Part shown: one piece after another, positions 14,839-24,930 of the stretch
How the letters are laid out: each line of letters starts with the position of its first letter
Numbering within the stretch: position 1 is the first letter of the stretch
Assembly (NCBI RefSeq): GCF_900110185.1
Contig: NZ_FOCT01000002.1
Span: 248,001-312,000 of the forward strand
Direction of reading: 5' to 3'
Source of the DNA: Nitrosospira multiformis
GTDB taxonomy: Bacteria > Pseudomonadota > Gammaproteobacteria > Burkholderiales > Nitrosomonadaceae
Length of the DNA: 64,000 nucleotides
Program-made: the position numbers and the translations under genes
Notes under the pieces: generated by a model
What the model was told of the DNA's origin: nothing
Databases searched by the model: none
What the model saw: the letters and a program-made list of their open reading frames with translations, nothing else

Positions 14839-17379
14839 TCACCTCGTTTTCGCGGAGAGGGTTTTTTTCAACGGTGCAGCCCTCGATTTCGACACCTTTG
14901 TTTCCTCCGTCTCTGCCGGGGTTTTAACCTTTGCCTCCTTCACTTCGAACTCGAACCCGATTTTTCCGTCCTTGCCGGCAACGAGATAGGCTGAAAACGG
15001 CCTGCCCTTCTTGGAAATAAACTTTGTCAGCAAATCCGTTTTGCCGGTCTGCAACAGTTTCATGACCTGCTCGCGCTCGAGCGGCCGCGAGAGAATGATT
15101 TTCCCTATTTTAAAGCTGCATGTATGTGCAGAACCGAGCGATTTTTCGCACAGGTAGCTCATGCCGTGATCGAATACCCGGCCACTGCACCGGAGGCATT
15201 TTCCGAGCGGTTCCTGCCCGGAAAAATCAACCTCTTCGGCATCCTGCTCACCGTCTGCGCCGAAATCGAACTTCATTTCGAATTCATCCGTCAGTTTGAT
15301 GTTGGCGTTGAACAACCGCCCCATCCTGCTCCGAAAGCCCTGGAGAGGTCCCACCTCCCGCAGGGTAATGAGCTGTTCCATTTCCGCCGTTTCAAACTGT
15401 CGTCCCGCCAGAATTTTCCATAGCGCGAAATCACATTTCTGGCACTGAAATTTTTTATATGTCTCCTGAATCACCCCGCCGCATTTCGGACAGGGCGACT
15501 TGAGCGTCGAAAAATCTCCACTAATGGTTTCGCCGCGATGACTTTTTGCCTGTTGCACGATGTGGCTCGTCATCTCCGCGATTTCTGCCATGAACTTGTT
15601 GCGTTCAAGCTTTCCCTGTTCGATCTGGCGCAGCTTGTATTCCCAGTCACCCGTCAGCTCAGGCGAAGTAAGTTCCGGTACTTTCAACCCCCGCAACAGG
15701 GTGATGAGAGAAAAGGCCTTGGCAGTGGGATGCAGTTCCCGTCCTACACGCTGGATGTAGTTTTCCGATACCAGGCCTTCGATAATCGCTGCGCGTGTCG
15801 CCGGTGTGCCAAGTCCCTTTGCGCTCATGGCTTCCCGCAGTTCTTCATCTTCCACCCATTTACCCGCGCCTTCCATCGCAGACAGCAGCGTGGCTTCATT
15901 GAATCGGGGGGGCGGGCGGGTCTGGTGCGAGGTAACCTCAATTTCCTCGGCGATCACCGATTCATCCGGTTCCAGCTTGACCAAAGTCGAGTTGTCCTCC
16001 GTACCCGAAGGCTGCGCCTCCTTGCCGTAAACAGCTTGCCAGCCGGGATTGATCAGAACTTTACCTTCGGTCTTGAAGGGCTCGTTCTCCACCCGCGTGA
16101 TACGGGTGGTAACGAGAAATTCAGCCGCCGGATAGAATATCGCGAGAAAACGTTTGACAACAAGATCGTACAGCTTTGACTCCACCTCGTTCAAACCCCT
16201 GGCTTCAATGGTGGTAGGGATGATCGCAAAGTGGTCGGAGATCTTTGCATTGTTGAATATACGTTTATTGGGCTTAACCCAGCCTGCTCCGAGGATCTGC
16301 GCGGCGAATGCTCCGTATCCAGAGTTTTGGAGCGAACCCAGGGTTTCCTTAACAGCGGCAATATAATCTTCCGGCAGAGCCCGCGAGTCCGTGCGCGGAT
16401 AAGTCAACACCTTATGCTTTTCATATAATGCCTGCGCCAGTGAGAGCGTAGTCTTGGCGGAAAAGCCGAAACGGCCATTCGCGTCGCGCTGCAAACTGGT
16501 AAGGTCATAGAGCAAAGGACAGGTTTCGGTAGCAGGCTTGCTTTCTTCGGTGACGACCCCAGATTTGCCGAGACACTTGGCGCGGATAGCTTCCGCAGTC
16601 GCATGATCCCATAACCGCTCTGCTTTTTGCTCATTGTCTTTCCTGGCTTTCGTGAACGACTCGTCGAACCAGCGACCCTTATAGCTTCCTTCCCGGGCGG
16701 AAAACGTTGCATGCACTTCCCAGTAACTGCGAGGGACAAATTTCTTGATGATGTCTTCGCGCTCGATCAGAATCGCCAATGTAGGAGTTTGTACACGCCC
16801 CACTGTGGTTTTATGGAAGCCGCCTTCCTGTGAATTGAATGCGGTCATGGCGCGTGTGCCGTTTATGCCCACTAGCCAGTCAGCTTCCGAACGGCTTACC
16901 GCTGCTTCCGCCAATGGCCACACGTCTTCATCATCCAGCAACTTATTGAAACCTTCCCGGATGGAAGCGGGCGTCATCGATTGCAGCCATAGCCGTTTAA
17001 CCGGCTTTTTGGTTCCAACATGGCGAGTAATGTAGCGAAAAATCAGTTCCCCTTCCCGACTTGCATCGCAAGCGTTGATCAGCGCGTCCACATCCTTCCG
17101 TTTGATGAGCCTGGTCAAAAGCTTCAGCCGCGATTCGGTTTTCTCGATGGGATTGAGGTCAAAATGCGGTGGAATGACGGGCAGATTCGTAAAGCTCCAT
17201 TTCCCTCGCTTGACTTCGTGTTCCGGAGGGACCGCGAGCTCAAGCAAATGCCCTACGGCAGATGACACGACATATTCATCGTTCTCGAAGTAGTCGGTAT
17301 GTTTCGTGAATCCGCCTAAGGCACGCGCAATGTCTGCGGCAACAGAAGGCTTCTCGGCAATGATTAAGGTTTTACCCAT
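14839..17379 (-). CDS. topB: DNA topoisomerase III (type IA)
   Basis: An 846-residue type IA topoisomerase that relaxes or decatenates DNA through a 5'-phosphotyrosine. It starts with the TOPRIM domain (KTLIIAEKPSVAADIARAL) and has DASREGELIFRYI with acidic metal ligands and VGRVQTPTLAILIERE. The active-site block is VLTYPRTDSRALPEDY, with Tyr in YPRTDS. The C-terminal part holds two Cys clusters, CPKCGG with CQKC and CLRC with a later Cys pair, that look like zinc ribbons, and ends in a basic Lys/Arg-rich tail. Length is long for TopB but fits the zinc-ribbon-bearing form. It lies downstream of dprA on the same strand with a 289-base gap in which I see no gene. Confidence 0.92.
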   Translation of the reverse strand: MGKTLIIAEKPSVAADIARALGGFTKHTDYFENDEYVVSSAVGHLLELAVPPEHEVKRGKWSFTNLPVIPPHFDLNPIEKTESRLKLLTRLIKRKDVDALINACDASREGELIFRYITRHVGTKKPVKRLWLQSMTPASIREGFNKLLDDEDVWPLAEAAVSRSEADWLVGINGTRAMTAFNSQEGGFHKTTVGRVQTPTLAILIEREDIIKKFVPRSYWEVHATFSAREGSYKGRWFDESFTKARKDNEQKAERLWDHATAEAIRAKCLGKSGVVTEESKPATETCPLLYDLTSLQRDANGRFGFSAKTTLSLAQALYEKHKVLTYPRTDSRALPEDYIAAVKETLGSLQNSGYGAFAAQILGAGWVKPNKRIFNNAKISDHFAIIPTTIEARGLNEVESKLYDLVVKRFLAIFYPAAEFLVTTRITRVENEPFKTEGKVLINPGWQAVYGKEAQPSGTEDNSTLVKLEPDESVIAEEIEVTSHQTRPPPRFNEATLLSAMEGAGKWVEDEELREAMSAKGLGTPATRAAIIEGLVSENYIQRVGRELHPTAKAFSLITLLRGLKVPELTSPELTGDWEYKLRQIEQGKLERNKFMAEIAEMTSHIVQQAKSHRGETISGDFSTLKSPCPKCGGVIQETYKKFQCQKCDFALWKILAGRQFETAEMEQLITLREVGPLQGFRSRMGRLFNANIKLTDEFEMKFDFGADGEQDAEEVDFSGQEPLGKCLRCSGRVFDHGMSYLCEKSLGSAHTCSFKIGKIILSRPLEREQVMKLLQTGKTDLLTKFISKKGRPFSAYLVAGKDGKIGFEFEVKEAKVKTPAETEETKVSKSRAAPLKKTLSAKTR

Positions 17380-17668
17380 GAAACTCCTGTAAATATCGCA
17401 TTACCCCCATGCGATTTATCAGCATAACAGGGAGCAAGCAAAAATAGATAGCACTGCCATCGACCCGGAACCAAAAACATCATCATGATAGGAATCCCCG
17501 AAGGCAGGCAAGCTGAGCAGAAAAACAACCATGCTTCTCCGCGCGGAATCCTGTCGTCCGTACCGGTCGCTGCAACTCCTGCAACCTCTTCCGACCCCAC
17601 GTTACCCCCTCTTACCCCCCCGGATCTGGTTATCATATGGAAGCCGTACATACCTCGAACACCGCAAC

Positions 17669-18811
17669 CTACCGGAGCCGCTGGTAACGCCCGCCGGGAA
17701 GACTGGCGATTATGCCATCCAGTTCAAGCGTCAACAGCATCGCCGATACCGTTTCTACCGTCAAGCCACTACGCAGGCAGAGGGTATCGACATCGACGAT
17801 GTCGTGACTGAGGTGTTTCAACAGCAAAAATTCTTCTCTTGCAGCCTCATCCCCTTCCGGAATGAGGACGGGGACCCCAGGGGGACAGCCGAATTCCTCC
17901 AGAATATCTCCTGCGCTTTCCACCAGCTTGGCACCCTGCTTGATGAGTGCATGGCATCCCCTGGACAAGGGCGAGTGAATGGAGCCCGGAATGGCGAATA
18001 CTTCGCGTCCCTGCTCCAACGCCTGTCGCGCGGTGATCAGAGAACCGCTCTGCAACGCGGCCTCGACCACAAGACACCCCCTGCTCAGGCCACTAATGAT
18101 GCGATTGCGACGCGGAAAGTTGCTGCCGATGGGAGGCGTACCCAACGGAAACTCGGAGACAAGCGCGCCCTTTTCCGCCAACTCATGCGCCAACTTGCGA
18201 TGGCTTGCGGGATAAACGAGATCCAGTCCGGTACCCACCACGGCAATACTGCTGGCCCTTCCTCGCAGTCCCCCACGATGCGCTGCGGCGTCCACGCCAA
18301 GCGCCATGCCACTGGCAATGCAAAATCCTGCATCGCTCGCCGCCTCGGCAAAAGCTTCTGCATTGGAAAGGCCTTGGGGCGTAGCATTCCGGCTGCCGAC
18401 AATGGCAAGCATTGGCGTGTTCAGCAGACCGCGCTTTCCTTTGATATAGAGAAGCGGCGGGGGATCGGGGATATTGAGTAACAGTGCGGGATAATCCGAA
18501 TCTGCCAGGGTGATGACGGAATTCTGCGGGTCTTCCAGCCATTTGAGCGAAGCGTTCAGCTTTTGCGGGTCAGCTCCCCTGATAATGTTGTCCACCACCT
18601 TCCTTTTAACCACCCGCTCCAATGAAGTCATGCTGGCCGAAAGAATTGCAGCGGGGCTGCCAAAAGCCGCAAGCAAACACCTCATCGACTCGTCACCCAG
18701 ACCATTGATCAAATCCAGGGCGAGCCAGGATTCGATATCCGGTTCGATATTCCGCTGCGAAATTACCTGGTCAGGTATCGATGACATGGCCTTTTCATCC
18801 CGTAACCGCAT
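17669..18811 (-). CDS. dprA: DNA processing protein DprA
   Basis: A 380-residue DprA/Smf protein that loads RecA on incoming single-stranded DNA during transformation. The Rossmann core shows LAIVGSRNATPQG, FCIASGMALGVDAAAHRGGL, IAVVGTGLDLVYPASHRKL, GALVSEFPLGTPP and NFPRRNRIISGLS, the conserved SG-GxD and RNR blocks. A C-terminal winged-helix segment (VDTLCLRSGLTVETVSAMLLTLELDG) ends in GRYQRLR. ATG 18787 (MSSIPDQ) is an alternative start eight residues in, with GGGA upstream. It is divergent from def. The smg gene that often follows dprA in betaproteobacteria is absent. Confidence 0.92.
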   Translation of the reverse strand: MRLRDEKAMSSIPDQVISQRNIEPDIESWLALDLINGLGDESMRCLLAAFGSPAAILSASMTSLERVVKRKVVDNIIRGADPQKLNASLKWLEDPQNSVITLADSDYPALLLNIPDPPPLLYIKGKRGLLNTPMLAIVGSRNATPQGLSNAEAFAEAASDAGFCIASGMALGVDAAAHRGGLRGRASSIAVVGTGLDLVYPASHRKLAHELAEKGALVSEFPLGTPPIGSNFPRRNRIISGLSRGCLVVEAALQSGSLITARQALEQGREVFAIPGSIHSPLSRGCHALIKQGAKLVESAGDILEEFGCPPGVPVLIPEGDEAAREEFLLLKHLSHDIVDVDTLCLRSGLTVETVSAMLLTLELDGIIASLPGGRYQRLR

Positions 18812-19066
18812 CCGGTGGACTTCATCCCTTCACCGCTGCAGAACTCACGGTGATCAACCTGGAGCGCAAATCTCCGGTTACGGTCATGGCAAGACAATCT
18901 GATGAAATATAGGAACTTAGCAGTGATTGAAAGTCGGAGAAAAGAAGGTTGCAGGTAAATCAGGATATAATATATCCGCAGGAATCCTGCGAAGGTGCGA
19001 CGGACTATCGCTATGAGGCGTCGCCTTGAATTTTGCATTCAGTTTCTTTTATGTTCAAGCCTTTTT

Positions 19067-19570
19067 ATGGCGCTATTGAAAATATTGCAATATCCTGACG
19101 AACGGTTACACACCATTGCGGCTCCGGTTCCCGAAGTCACCGATGAAATACGCGTCCTGGTGCAGGATATGGCGGAAACCATGTACGCCGCGCCGGGAGT
19201 CGGGTTGGCTGCCACCCAGGTGGATGTGCACAAGCGTGTTATCGTAATCGATGTTTCCAATACCCATGACCAACTGCTTGTGCTGATCAACCCGGAAATC
19301 ACTGCACACGACGGGGAATCGGACTATGAGGAAGGCTGCCTGTCCGTGCCTGGCATATTTGGCAAGGTGCCGCGCGCTGCGCAGATTACCGTCGAAGCTT
19401 TGAACAAGGACGGCGAGCGCTTCACGCTGGATGCCGACGGTCTTCTGGCGGTATGCATTCAGCATGAAATGGACCACCTGCTGGGAAAAGTATTTGTGGA
19501 GTATTGGTCGCGGATGAAGCAATCGAGGATTCAGGCAAAATTCCGGAAACAACGCCGAAAGGTGATGTAG
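19067..19570 (+). CDS. def: peptide deformylase
   Basis: A 167-residue metal enzyme that removes formyl from nascent peptides. All three motifs are present: GVGLAATQ (motif 1), EGCLSVPG (motif 2, metal Cys) and QHEMDHLLG (motif 3, two metal His and the catalytic Glu). The N-terminus [15 protein letters not shown] is canonical, so I set the start at ATG 19067; the frame stays open upstream to 18995 but that part is not conserved-looking. It is followed by fmt after 212 bases, the common def-fmt-rsmB order. Confidence 0.96.
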   Translation: MALLKILQYPDERLHTIAAPVPEVTDEIRVLVQDMAETMYAAPGVGLAATQVDVHKRVIVIDVSNTHDQLLVLINPEITAHDGESDYEEGCLSVPGIFGKVPRAAQITVEALNKDGERFTLDADGLLAVCIQHEMDHLLGKVFVEYWSRMKQSRIQAKFRKQRRKVM

Positions 19571-19782
19571 CAAACCATGTAAAAATTTATATCTTTATTG
19601 TCTGTCTCTTGCAAGCTTTTGGTACATTTCACGGTGCATTTCCCTGCTTCCACAGCAAACCCGGTGCAACCGCAATGCGAGATTATCCGGAGAGTTTGCT
19701 GACCGGCGCTCCGGCAACGGGAACGGGATGCGGATACTGACAGCCCTTTCTTGCCGTCGAGCGCCTACTCCTGTCCATCCCC

Positions 19783-20721
19783 ATGAGAATTATTTTTGCC
19801 GGAACGCCTCCTTTCGCTGCGGCCGCGCTTGAAGCGCTGGCAGATGCCGGACACGAAATTGCATTGGTGCTGACCCAGCCGGATCGACCTGCCGGAAGAG
19901 GCATGAAAAATGCTCCCAGCGCAGTGAAGTTACTGGCGCAAAAGCGGGGATTTGGTCTACTGCAGCCTCCCTCCCTCAGGCAACCCGAGTTGCACGCGCA
20001 ACTCGATGCCATCAGAGCGGATATCATGGTTGTCGCTGCGTATGGATTGATTCTGCCTTTCTCCGTTCTGAATATTCCGAAACTTGGCTGCGTCAACATT
20101 CATGCCTCGTTACTGCCCCGGTGGCGCGGAGCGGCTCCAATCGAACGGGCGATTCTGGCGGGAGATCGGGAAACAGGAATTACGATCATGCAGATGGATC
20201 GCGGTCTTGATACCGGCCCCATTCTACTGGTACGAAGTATTACAATCGCAAAGGATGACACTGCCGGAACACTGCATGAAAAGCTTGGACAACTGGGAGC
20301 GGCCTGTATCGTAGAGGCGCTGGCTTTGTTGCAGCAAGGAAAAATTATCGCCACTCCCCAGAATGATCTGGCGGCCACGTACGCCTCCAAACTGGAAAAG
20401 CCGGAAGCCGAAATTGACTGGCGGATGGATGCAGAAAATATCGATCGCGCAGTGAGGGCCTTTAATCCTCGTCCCGGCATGCATTCCACCGTGAATGGAA
20501 TTTCCATGAAAGTGTGGCAGACCAGCATAGACATCGCAGAGACAGATGAAAAACCGGGGGAAATCGTTGCAATAAGACCAGATGGAATTGTCGTTGCATG
20601 CGGCAAGCATGCCTTGATATTGAAGATCGTGCAAAAATCCGGAGGTAAAAAATTAAGATCCGCTGAATTCCTCCTGGGGCATTCTCTACGGCGGGGTGAT
20701 CGTTTTGAAAGCCGGGAATGA
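19783..20721 (+). CDS. fmt: methionyl-tRNA formyltransferase
   Basis: A 312-residue enzyme that formylates initiator Met-tRNA from 10-formyltetrahydrofolate. It begins MRIIFAGTPPFAAAAL and has VLTQPDRPAGRG, the formyl-binding NIHASLLPRWRGAAPIERAI with the catalytic Asn and His, and the C-terminal OB-like region with EIVAIRPDGIVVACG. Length and order are standard. The stop overlaps the start of rsmB as ATGA, so the two genes are coupled. Confidence 0.96.
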   Translation: MRIIFAGTPPFAAAALEALADAGHEIALVLTQPDRPAGRGMKNAPSAVKLLAQKRGFGLLQPPSLRQPELHAQLDAIRADIMVVAAYGLILPFSVLNIPKLGCVNIHASLLPRWRGAAPIERAILAGDRETGITIMQMDRGLDTGPILLVRSITIAKDDTAGTLHEKLGQLGAACIVEALALLQQGKIIATPQNDLAATYASKLEKPEAEIDWRMDAENIDRAVRAFNPRPGMHSTVNGISMKVWQTSIDIAETDEKPGEIVAIRPDGIVVACGKHALILKIVQKSGGKKLRSAEFLLGHSLRRGDRFESRE

Positions 20722-22046
20722 TCAGGACGCAGCGCCTAGCCGCCACCACTGTTGAAAGAGTGCTGAGTGGCGCGAGTCTGACAACGGTTTTGCAGGAAAC
20801 CTGGCGCAGCCACAGCGGCCTCTCTGACCAGCAGCGCGGTGCGATTCAGGATTTAAGCTATGGTGTACTGCGCTTTTATGGTCAACTGGACATATTGCTT
20901 GGCTTATTGCTGAACAAGCCCCTCAAGGATCAGAGTTTGCGCTACCTGCTGCTGGTGGGACTGTATCAGCTTCAATACAGCAAAACGGCGCCGCACGTTG
21001 TAGTGGACAGCGCCGTATCCGCTTCTTGCAGCCCCTCGATCGATAGTAGGAATAGCAGGAACATGCGGGATCCCCGGCATGCGAAAAGTATAGGCGGACT
21101 GGTCAATGCGATATTGCGCAACTTCTTGCGCAAACGTCCTGCCCTGCTTGAACAAGCGGCGGCAACCGAAGTAGGAAAGTATTCCCATCCACAATGGTGG
21201 ATCGCCAAACTCCGTGCGCAATATCCCACCCGCTATCAGGCTGTACTGGAAACTGCCAATCAGCGGCCGCCCATGGCGCTCAGAGTCAATCGGCGGAGGA
21301 CAAACGTTGAAGCCTATCAGAAGCTGCTGCACAATGCCGGACTGAATGCCCGGCGACCGGAAAACGACTGGGTAGAAGAGGCGCTTGAATTATTTCACCC
21401 GGTCCCGGTGGAAAAACTGCCGGGATTCGGTCAAGGGCTGGTATCAGTTCAGGATGTGGCCGCTCAAATGGCAGCGCCGCTACTATGTCCCCAGAGCGGA
21501 ATGCGTGTGCTGGACGCCTGCGCTGCGCCTGGCGGGAAAAGTGCGCATCTGCTTGAGTTGACCGATCTGGAACTGATCGCAGTTGACAATGATGGCGAGC
21601 GGGTAGAACGGCTAAAGCAGAATTTCACTCGTCTCGGCCTCAAGCCTTATCGCATCATTCAGGGCGACGCCACGCACCCGGAAGAGTGGTGGGATGGAAG
21701 GCCATTCGACCGTATCCTGGCTGATGTCCCTTGTTCTGCGTCCGGAGTGGTGCGGCGTCACCCCGACATCAAATGGCTACGGCGCGAAAGCGACCTGGCG
21801 CAGTTTGCCGAGATACAACGTAAAACGCTCGATGCCCTTTGGCAAACCCTGGTCAAAGGCGGTAAATTGCTCTATGTCACTTGTTCCATATTCGCAGAGG
21901 AAAACGGCCTTCAGGTGGAAAGCTTCCTGAATCATCACCCGGATGCTCGTCTGCTGCCCTTTTCCGTGCCAGAAATCGTTGACGGCCAGTTGTTGCCGGC
22001 CCCCCATCACGACGGTTTTTTTTATGCATTGCTTGAAAAGCTCTGA
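20718..22046 (+). CDS. rsmB: 16S rRNA m5C967 methyltransferase
   Basis: A 442-residue two-domain protein. The N-terminal NusB-like region runs to about residue 150. The C-terminal SAM-dependent domain has VLDACAAPGGKSAHLLEL, IAVDNDGERVERL, the catalytic-Cys motif ILADVPCSASGVVRRHPDIKW and the second Cys in LLYVTCSIFAEENG. It methylates C967 of 16S rRNA in the cytoplasm. It overlaps fmt by four bases and the next gene by about 23 bases. Confidence 0.94.
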   Translation: MIRTQRLAATTVERVLSGASLTTVLQETWRSHSGLSDQQRGAIQDLSYGVLRFYGQLDILLGLLLNKPLKDQSLRYLLLVGLYQLQYSKTAPHVVVDSAVSASCSPSIDSRNSRNMRDPRHAKSIGGLVNAILRNFLRKRPALLEQAAATEVGKYSHPQWWIAKLRAQYPTRYQAVLETANQRPPMALRVNRRRTNVEAYQKLLHNAGLNARRPENDWVEEALELFHPVPVEKLPGFGQGLVSVQDVAAQMAAPLLCPQSGMRVLDACAAPGGKSAHLLELTDLELIAVDNDGERVERLKQNFTRLGLKPYRIIQGDATHPEEWWDGRPFDRILADVPCSASGVVRRHPDIKWLRRESDLAQFAEIQRKTLDALWQTLVKGGKLLYVTCSIFAEENGLQVESFLNHHPDARLLPFSVPEIVDGQLLPAPHHDGFFYALLEKL

Positions 22047-22641
22047 TTTCCTGGCGCGTCTCCTGCGCATGACTGTGGCAGTGCTGCTGCTTGTGCTCGT
22101 AGGACAGGCATCCAGCGCACATGGGGAAGCAAGCATAGAGATCAAGTCGGTCAGAATCAAACCCGTGGAAGGCGCCTACGAGTTTGATGCCGATTTCCAG
22201 ATCACTCTCAATCACAAACTGGAGCACGCCCTGGAGAAGGGTATTGTGCTTTATTTTGTCACCGAGCTCGGCCTGGTCAACTCACGCTGGTACTGGTTCG
22301 ATGAAAGAGTAGGCTATAGCAGAGTGCGCGAAGGATTGAGCTACTACGCGCTGACCCGTCAGTATCGCCTGACGCGGGGGGCATTGTCACAGAACTTCAG
22401 TTCGCTCAACGACGCATTGCAGGCGTTAAGCCGCGTGCGGGACCGGCCGATCAACGCGAGTGAAGAATTGATCCCGAACGGGGAATATACCGTGGAATTG
22501 CGCATGCGTCTCGATATAGCAGCGCTGCCCAAGCCGTTCCAGGTGGAGACGCTCGGCTCCCGGGAATGGGATCTCGGTTCCGGTACTTTGCGGTGGGATA
22601 CCCGCTTACCCTCCCAGAAGCTGCAGGACAGCAGCAAATGA
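22024..22641 (+). CDS. DUF4390 exported protein
   Basis: A 205-residue protein with a probable signal peptide (basic start, then TVAVLLLVLVGQASSAHG) and an exported beta-rich domain holding ELGLVNSRWYWFDERV and SYYALTRQYRLTRG. That combination is what I recall for DUF4390, a family that lies before NtrY-type kinases in betaproteobacteria. Its ATG is inside the end of rsmB; an in-frame ATG at 22069 is possible but would shorten the signal peptide. The stop overlaps the kinase start as ATGA. It may sense or transmit an envelope signal to the kinase; the biochemical role is unknown. Confidence 0.75.
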   Translation: MHCLKSSDFLARLLRMTVAVLLLVLVGQASSAHGEASIEIKSVRIKPVEGAYEFDADFQITLNHKLEHALEKGIVLYFVTELGLVNSRWYWFDERVGYSRVREGLSYYALTRQYRLTRGALSQNFSSLNDALQALSRVRDRPINASEELIPNGEYTVELRMRLDIAALPKPFQVETLGSREWDLGSGTLRWDTRLPSQKLQDSSK

Positions 22642-24872
22642 TGAAATACCTCATCATCGCCGGCGTGGCGCTGGGGGCGATCATGCTGCTCCTGCTCGCG
22701 AGCGCTGGCGCCGATACCGGCCTCTTTGACCGTAAATACAGGCTTCTGATCAGGCTCAACGCCGGTTTGGTGCTGTTCCTCATGGCAATCGTCGGATACC
22801 TGTTGTGGAGGCTCAGACGCAGGCTTCAGGCGGGCGTATTCGGTTCCAGGCTGGCGCTGCGCCTGTTGCTGATCTTCTCGCTGATGGCGGTGCTCCCGGG
22901 TGTCCTGGTCTATAGCATATCGGTCCAGTTTCTGGGAAAAAGTATCGAATCTTGGTTCGACGTAAAAGTGGATCGCGCTCTGGAAGGCGGATTGGAACTG
23001 GGGCGCACCATTCTCGACAGCCGGCTGGAAGATCTGCACAGAAAAGCCGATCTCGCCGCGCTTGCATTATCTGAGCAAACAGGGCCCTTGCCGCCGGCAT
23101 TAAACCAGCTCGTCCATCAAACGCAGGCGCAGGAAGCAGTCCTGTTCGATCACGAAGGTAACGTCGTTGCATTTGCACGTGCGGACATGAGTGAAACCGT
23201 CCCTGACGGACTCAGTACGACTTCAATGCATCAGATCAGGGCGGAAAACGGATACAGCACGATTGAGTCGATTCCCGGTGAAGGTTTGTACCTGAAGGTA
23301 TGGTCACCTATCGATGTTCCCGGCGTAAGAAACAATACGCGCATTCTTCAGTTGACGCAGCCCGTGCCGAAACAACTGGCGGAAGACGCGGAAATAGTAC
23401 AGGCAGCCTATCGGGACTACCAGGAATTGCTGCTGTCGCGGGAAGGTCTCAAACACCTCTACGGGGTGACCCTGACGCTCGCGCTGCTGCTTGCGCTTTT
23501 CTCTGCCCTGGCCGCCGCCTTCCTGATCAGCGAACGGCTCAGCGCGCCTCTGGGGATGCTGGCGGAGGGTACGCGAGCGGTTGCGCAGGGCGACTTCAGC
23601 AGACGCCATCCGGTACGGAGCCGCGACGAACTGGGCGTACTGACCGAATCATTCAATCTCATGACCCAGCAGTTGGAGGAAGCGCGGACAACTGCCCAGC
23701 ACAATCAACAGGAAGTGGAAAGCGCGCGGGCTTATTTGGAAAACATCCTGGCCAATCTTTCCTCGGGCGTCCTGGTATTCGATGAAAGCCTGCACTTGCG
23801 CACAGCCAATCTGAGTGCGGAGCAAATCCTGAACGTTCCGCTGCCCGGTCTGGAAGGATTGACGATCGAGGAATGTGCGATGCGTGAATCCGAGTTGAAT
23901 GCTTTCGCATATGGAATTCTGGAAGGATTTCATTCGGAAACAAAGGGCGAGTGGCAGCGCCAGGTGGAGCGAGCGAGGGAGGGTACGCGTCAGGTCCTGC
24001 TGCTACGGGGAACATGGCTGGCGCATGTGCCAGGCGGTGGAGGCGTCGTCGTGTTCGACGACATCACCCATCTACTGGAAGCTCAGCGCGCTGCAGCCTG
24101 GGGAGAAGTGGCGCGCCGTCTGGCGCATGAAATAAAGAATCCGCTGACCCCGATACAACTGTCCGCCGAACGCATACAGCACAAGCTTGCCGCGAAGCTG
24201 AATGACAATGATGCGCAAATTCTGCAGCGTTCCACCGAAACGATCGTCAATCAGGTGGAAGCGCTCAAAAGAATGGTCAATGAATTCAGCGAATACGCGC
24301 GTGCGCCTGAACCCGAATTTCACCTGCTGGATTTCAATGGGCTGGTACGGGAAGTACTGGCCTTGTATGAAAGTCCAGCCACAACAGCGCCGGATAATCG
24401 GCAACCGCATATTGATCTGGTTCTGGCGCCCGACCTGCCGATGATGAAAGGTGACTCCGCGCGGCTGCGTCAGGTGATACACAATCTCCTGCAGAATGCC
24501 CAGGATGCGCTGGCGGGTTTGCCTCAACCCGCAATCATGATAAAAACGGAAATCCTGCCCTCAGGAATACGTTTCACCGTCAGTGATAACGGCGGGGGAT
24601 TTCCTGAACAGGTGAGAGCACGGGTATTTGAACCCTATGTGACAACAAAACCGAAAGGGACCGGACTGGGTCTTCCCATTGTAAAAAAGATAATCGAAGA
24701 ACACAGGGGAACGATACAGATTGAAAATATGCGACCGCACGGCGCGCGTATTTCAATCGTACTCCCCCTCTCCCCGGACAAGCTCGTGGTTTCTCTCAAA
24801 GATAGATGGCTCCGACCGATCGCGGGAGAACCTGCGCTTTCACTTTCCTGTGAACTGCAGTCAAAAGAATAA
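22638..24872 (+). CDS. ntrY: NtrY-like sensor histidine kinase
   Basis: A 744-residue membrane kinase. Three or four N-terminal transmembrane helices frame a periplasmic region (about 90-280). A HAMP segment (SERLSAPLGMLAEGTRAVAQGDF) follows, then a PAS-like domain (ANLSSGVLVFDESL), the dimerisation box RRLAHEIKNPLTPIQ with phospho-acceptor His497, and an ATPase domain with LLQNAQDAL (N box), VSDNGGGFP and KGTGLGLPIVKKI. The start ATG overlaps the DUF4390 stop. It phosphorylates the regulator encoded next. NtrYX systems are linked to nitrogen or redox/envelope sensing; the signal here is unknown. Confidence 0.88.
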   Translation: MMKYLIIAGVALGAIMLLLLASAGADTGLFDRKYRLLIRLNAGLVLFLMAIVGYLLWRLRRRLQAGVFGSRLALRLLLIFSLMAVLPGVLVYSISVQFLGKSIESWFDVKVDRALEGGLELGRTILDSRLEDLHRKADLAALALSEQTGPLPPALNQLVHQTQAQEAVLFDHEGNVVAFARADMSETVPDGLSTTSMHQIRAENGYSTIESIPGEGLYLKVWSPIDVPGVRNNTRILQLTQPVPKQLAEDAEIVQAAYRDYQELLLSREGLKHLYGVTLTLALLLALFSALAAAFLISERLSAPLGMLAEGTRAVAQGDFSRRHPVRSRDELGVLTESFNLMTQQLEEARTTAQHNQQEVESARAYLENILANLSSGVLVFDESLHLRTANLSAEQILNVPLPGLEGLTIEECAMRESELNAFAYGILEGFHSETKGEWQRQVERAREGTRQVLLLRGTWLAHVPGGGGVVVFDDITHLLEAQRAAAWGEVARRLAHEIKNPLTPIQLSAERIQHKLAAKLNDNDAQILQRSTETIVNQVEALKRMVNEFSEYARAPEPEFHLLDFNGLVREVLALYESPATTAPDNRQPHIDLVLAPDLPMMKGDSARLRQVIHNLLQNAQDALAGLPQPAIMIKTEILPSGIRFTVSDNGGGFPEQVRARVFEPYVTTKPKGTGLGLPIVKKIIEEHRGTIQIENMRPHGARISIVLPLSPDKLVVSLKDRWLRPIAGEPALSLSCELQSKE

Positions 24873-24930
24873 GAGGTAAGGCTTGACGTTCAATTTCATT
24901 TCCGTGGCAAGCAAATCTATTCCTGGAATT

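Noticed and set aside
17531..18481. 316-residue frame antisense to dprA
   Set aside because: It is a low-complexity Arg/Gln-rich translation opposite a clear dprA gene; a product of GC bias.
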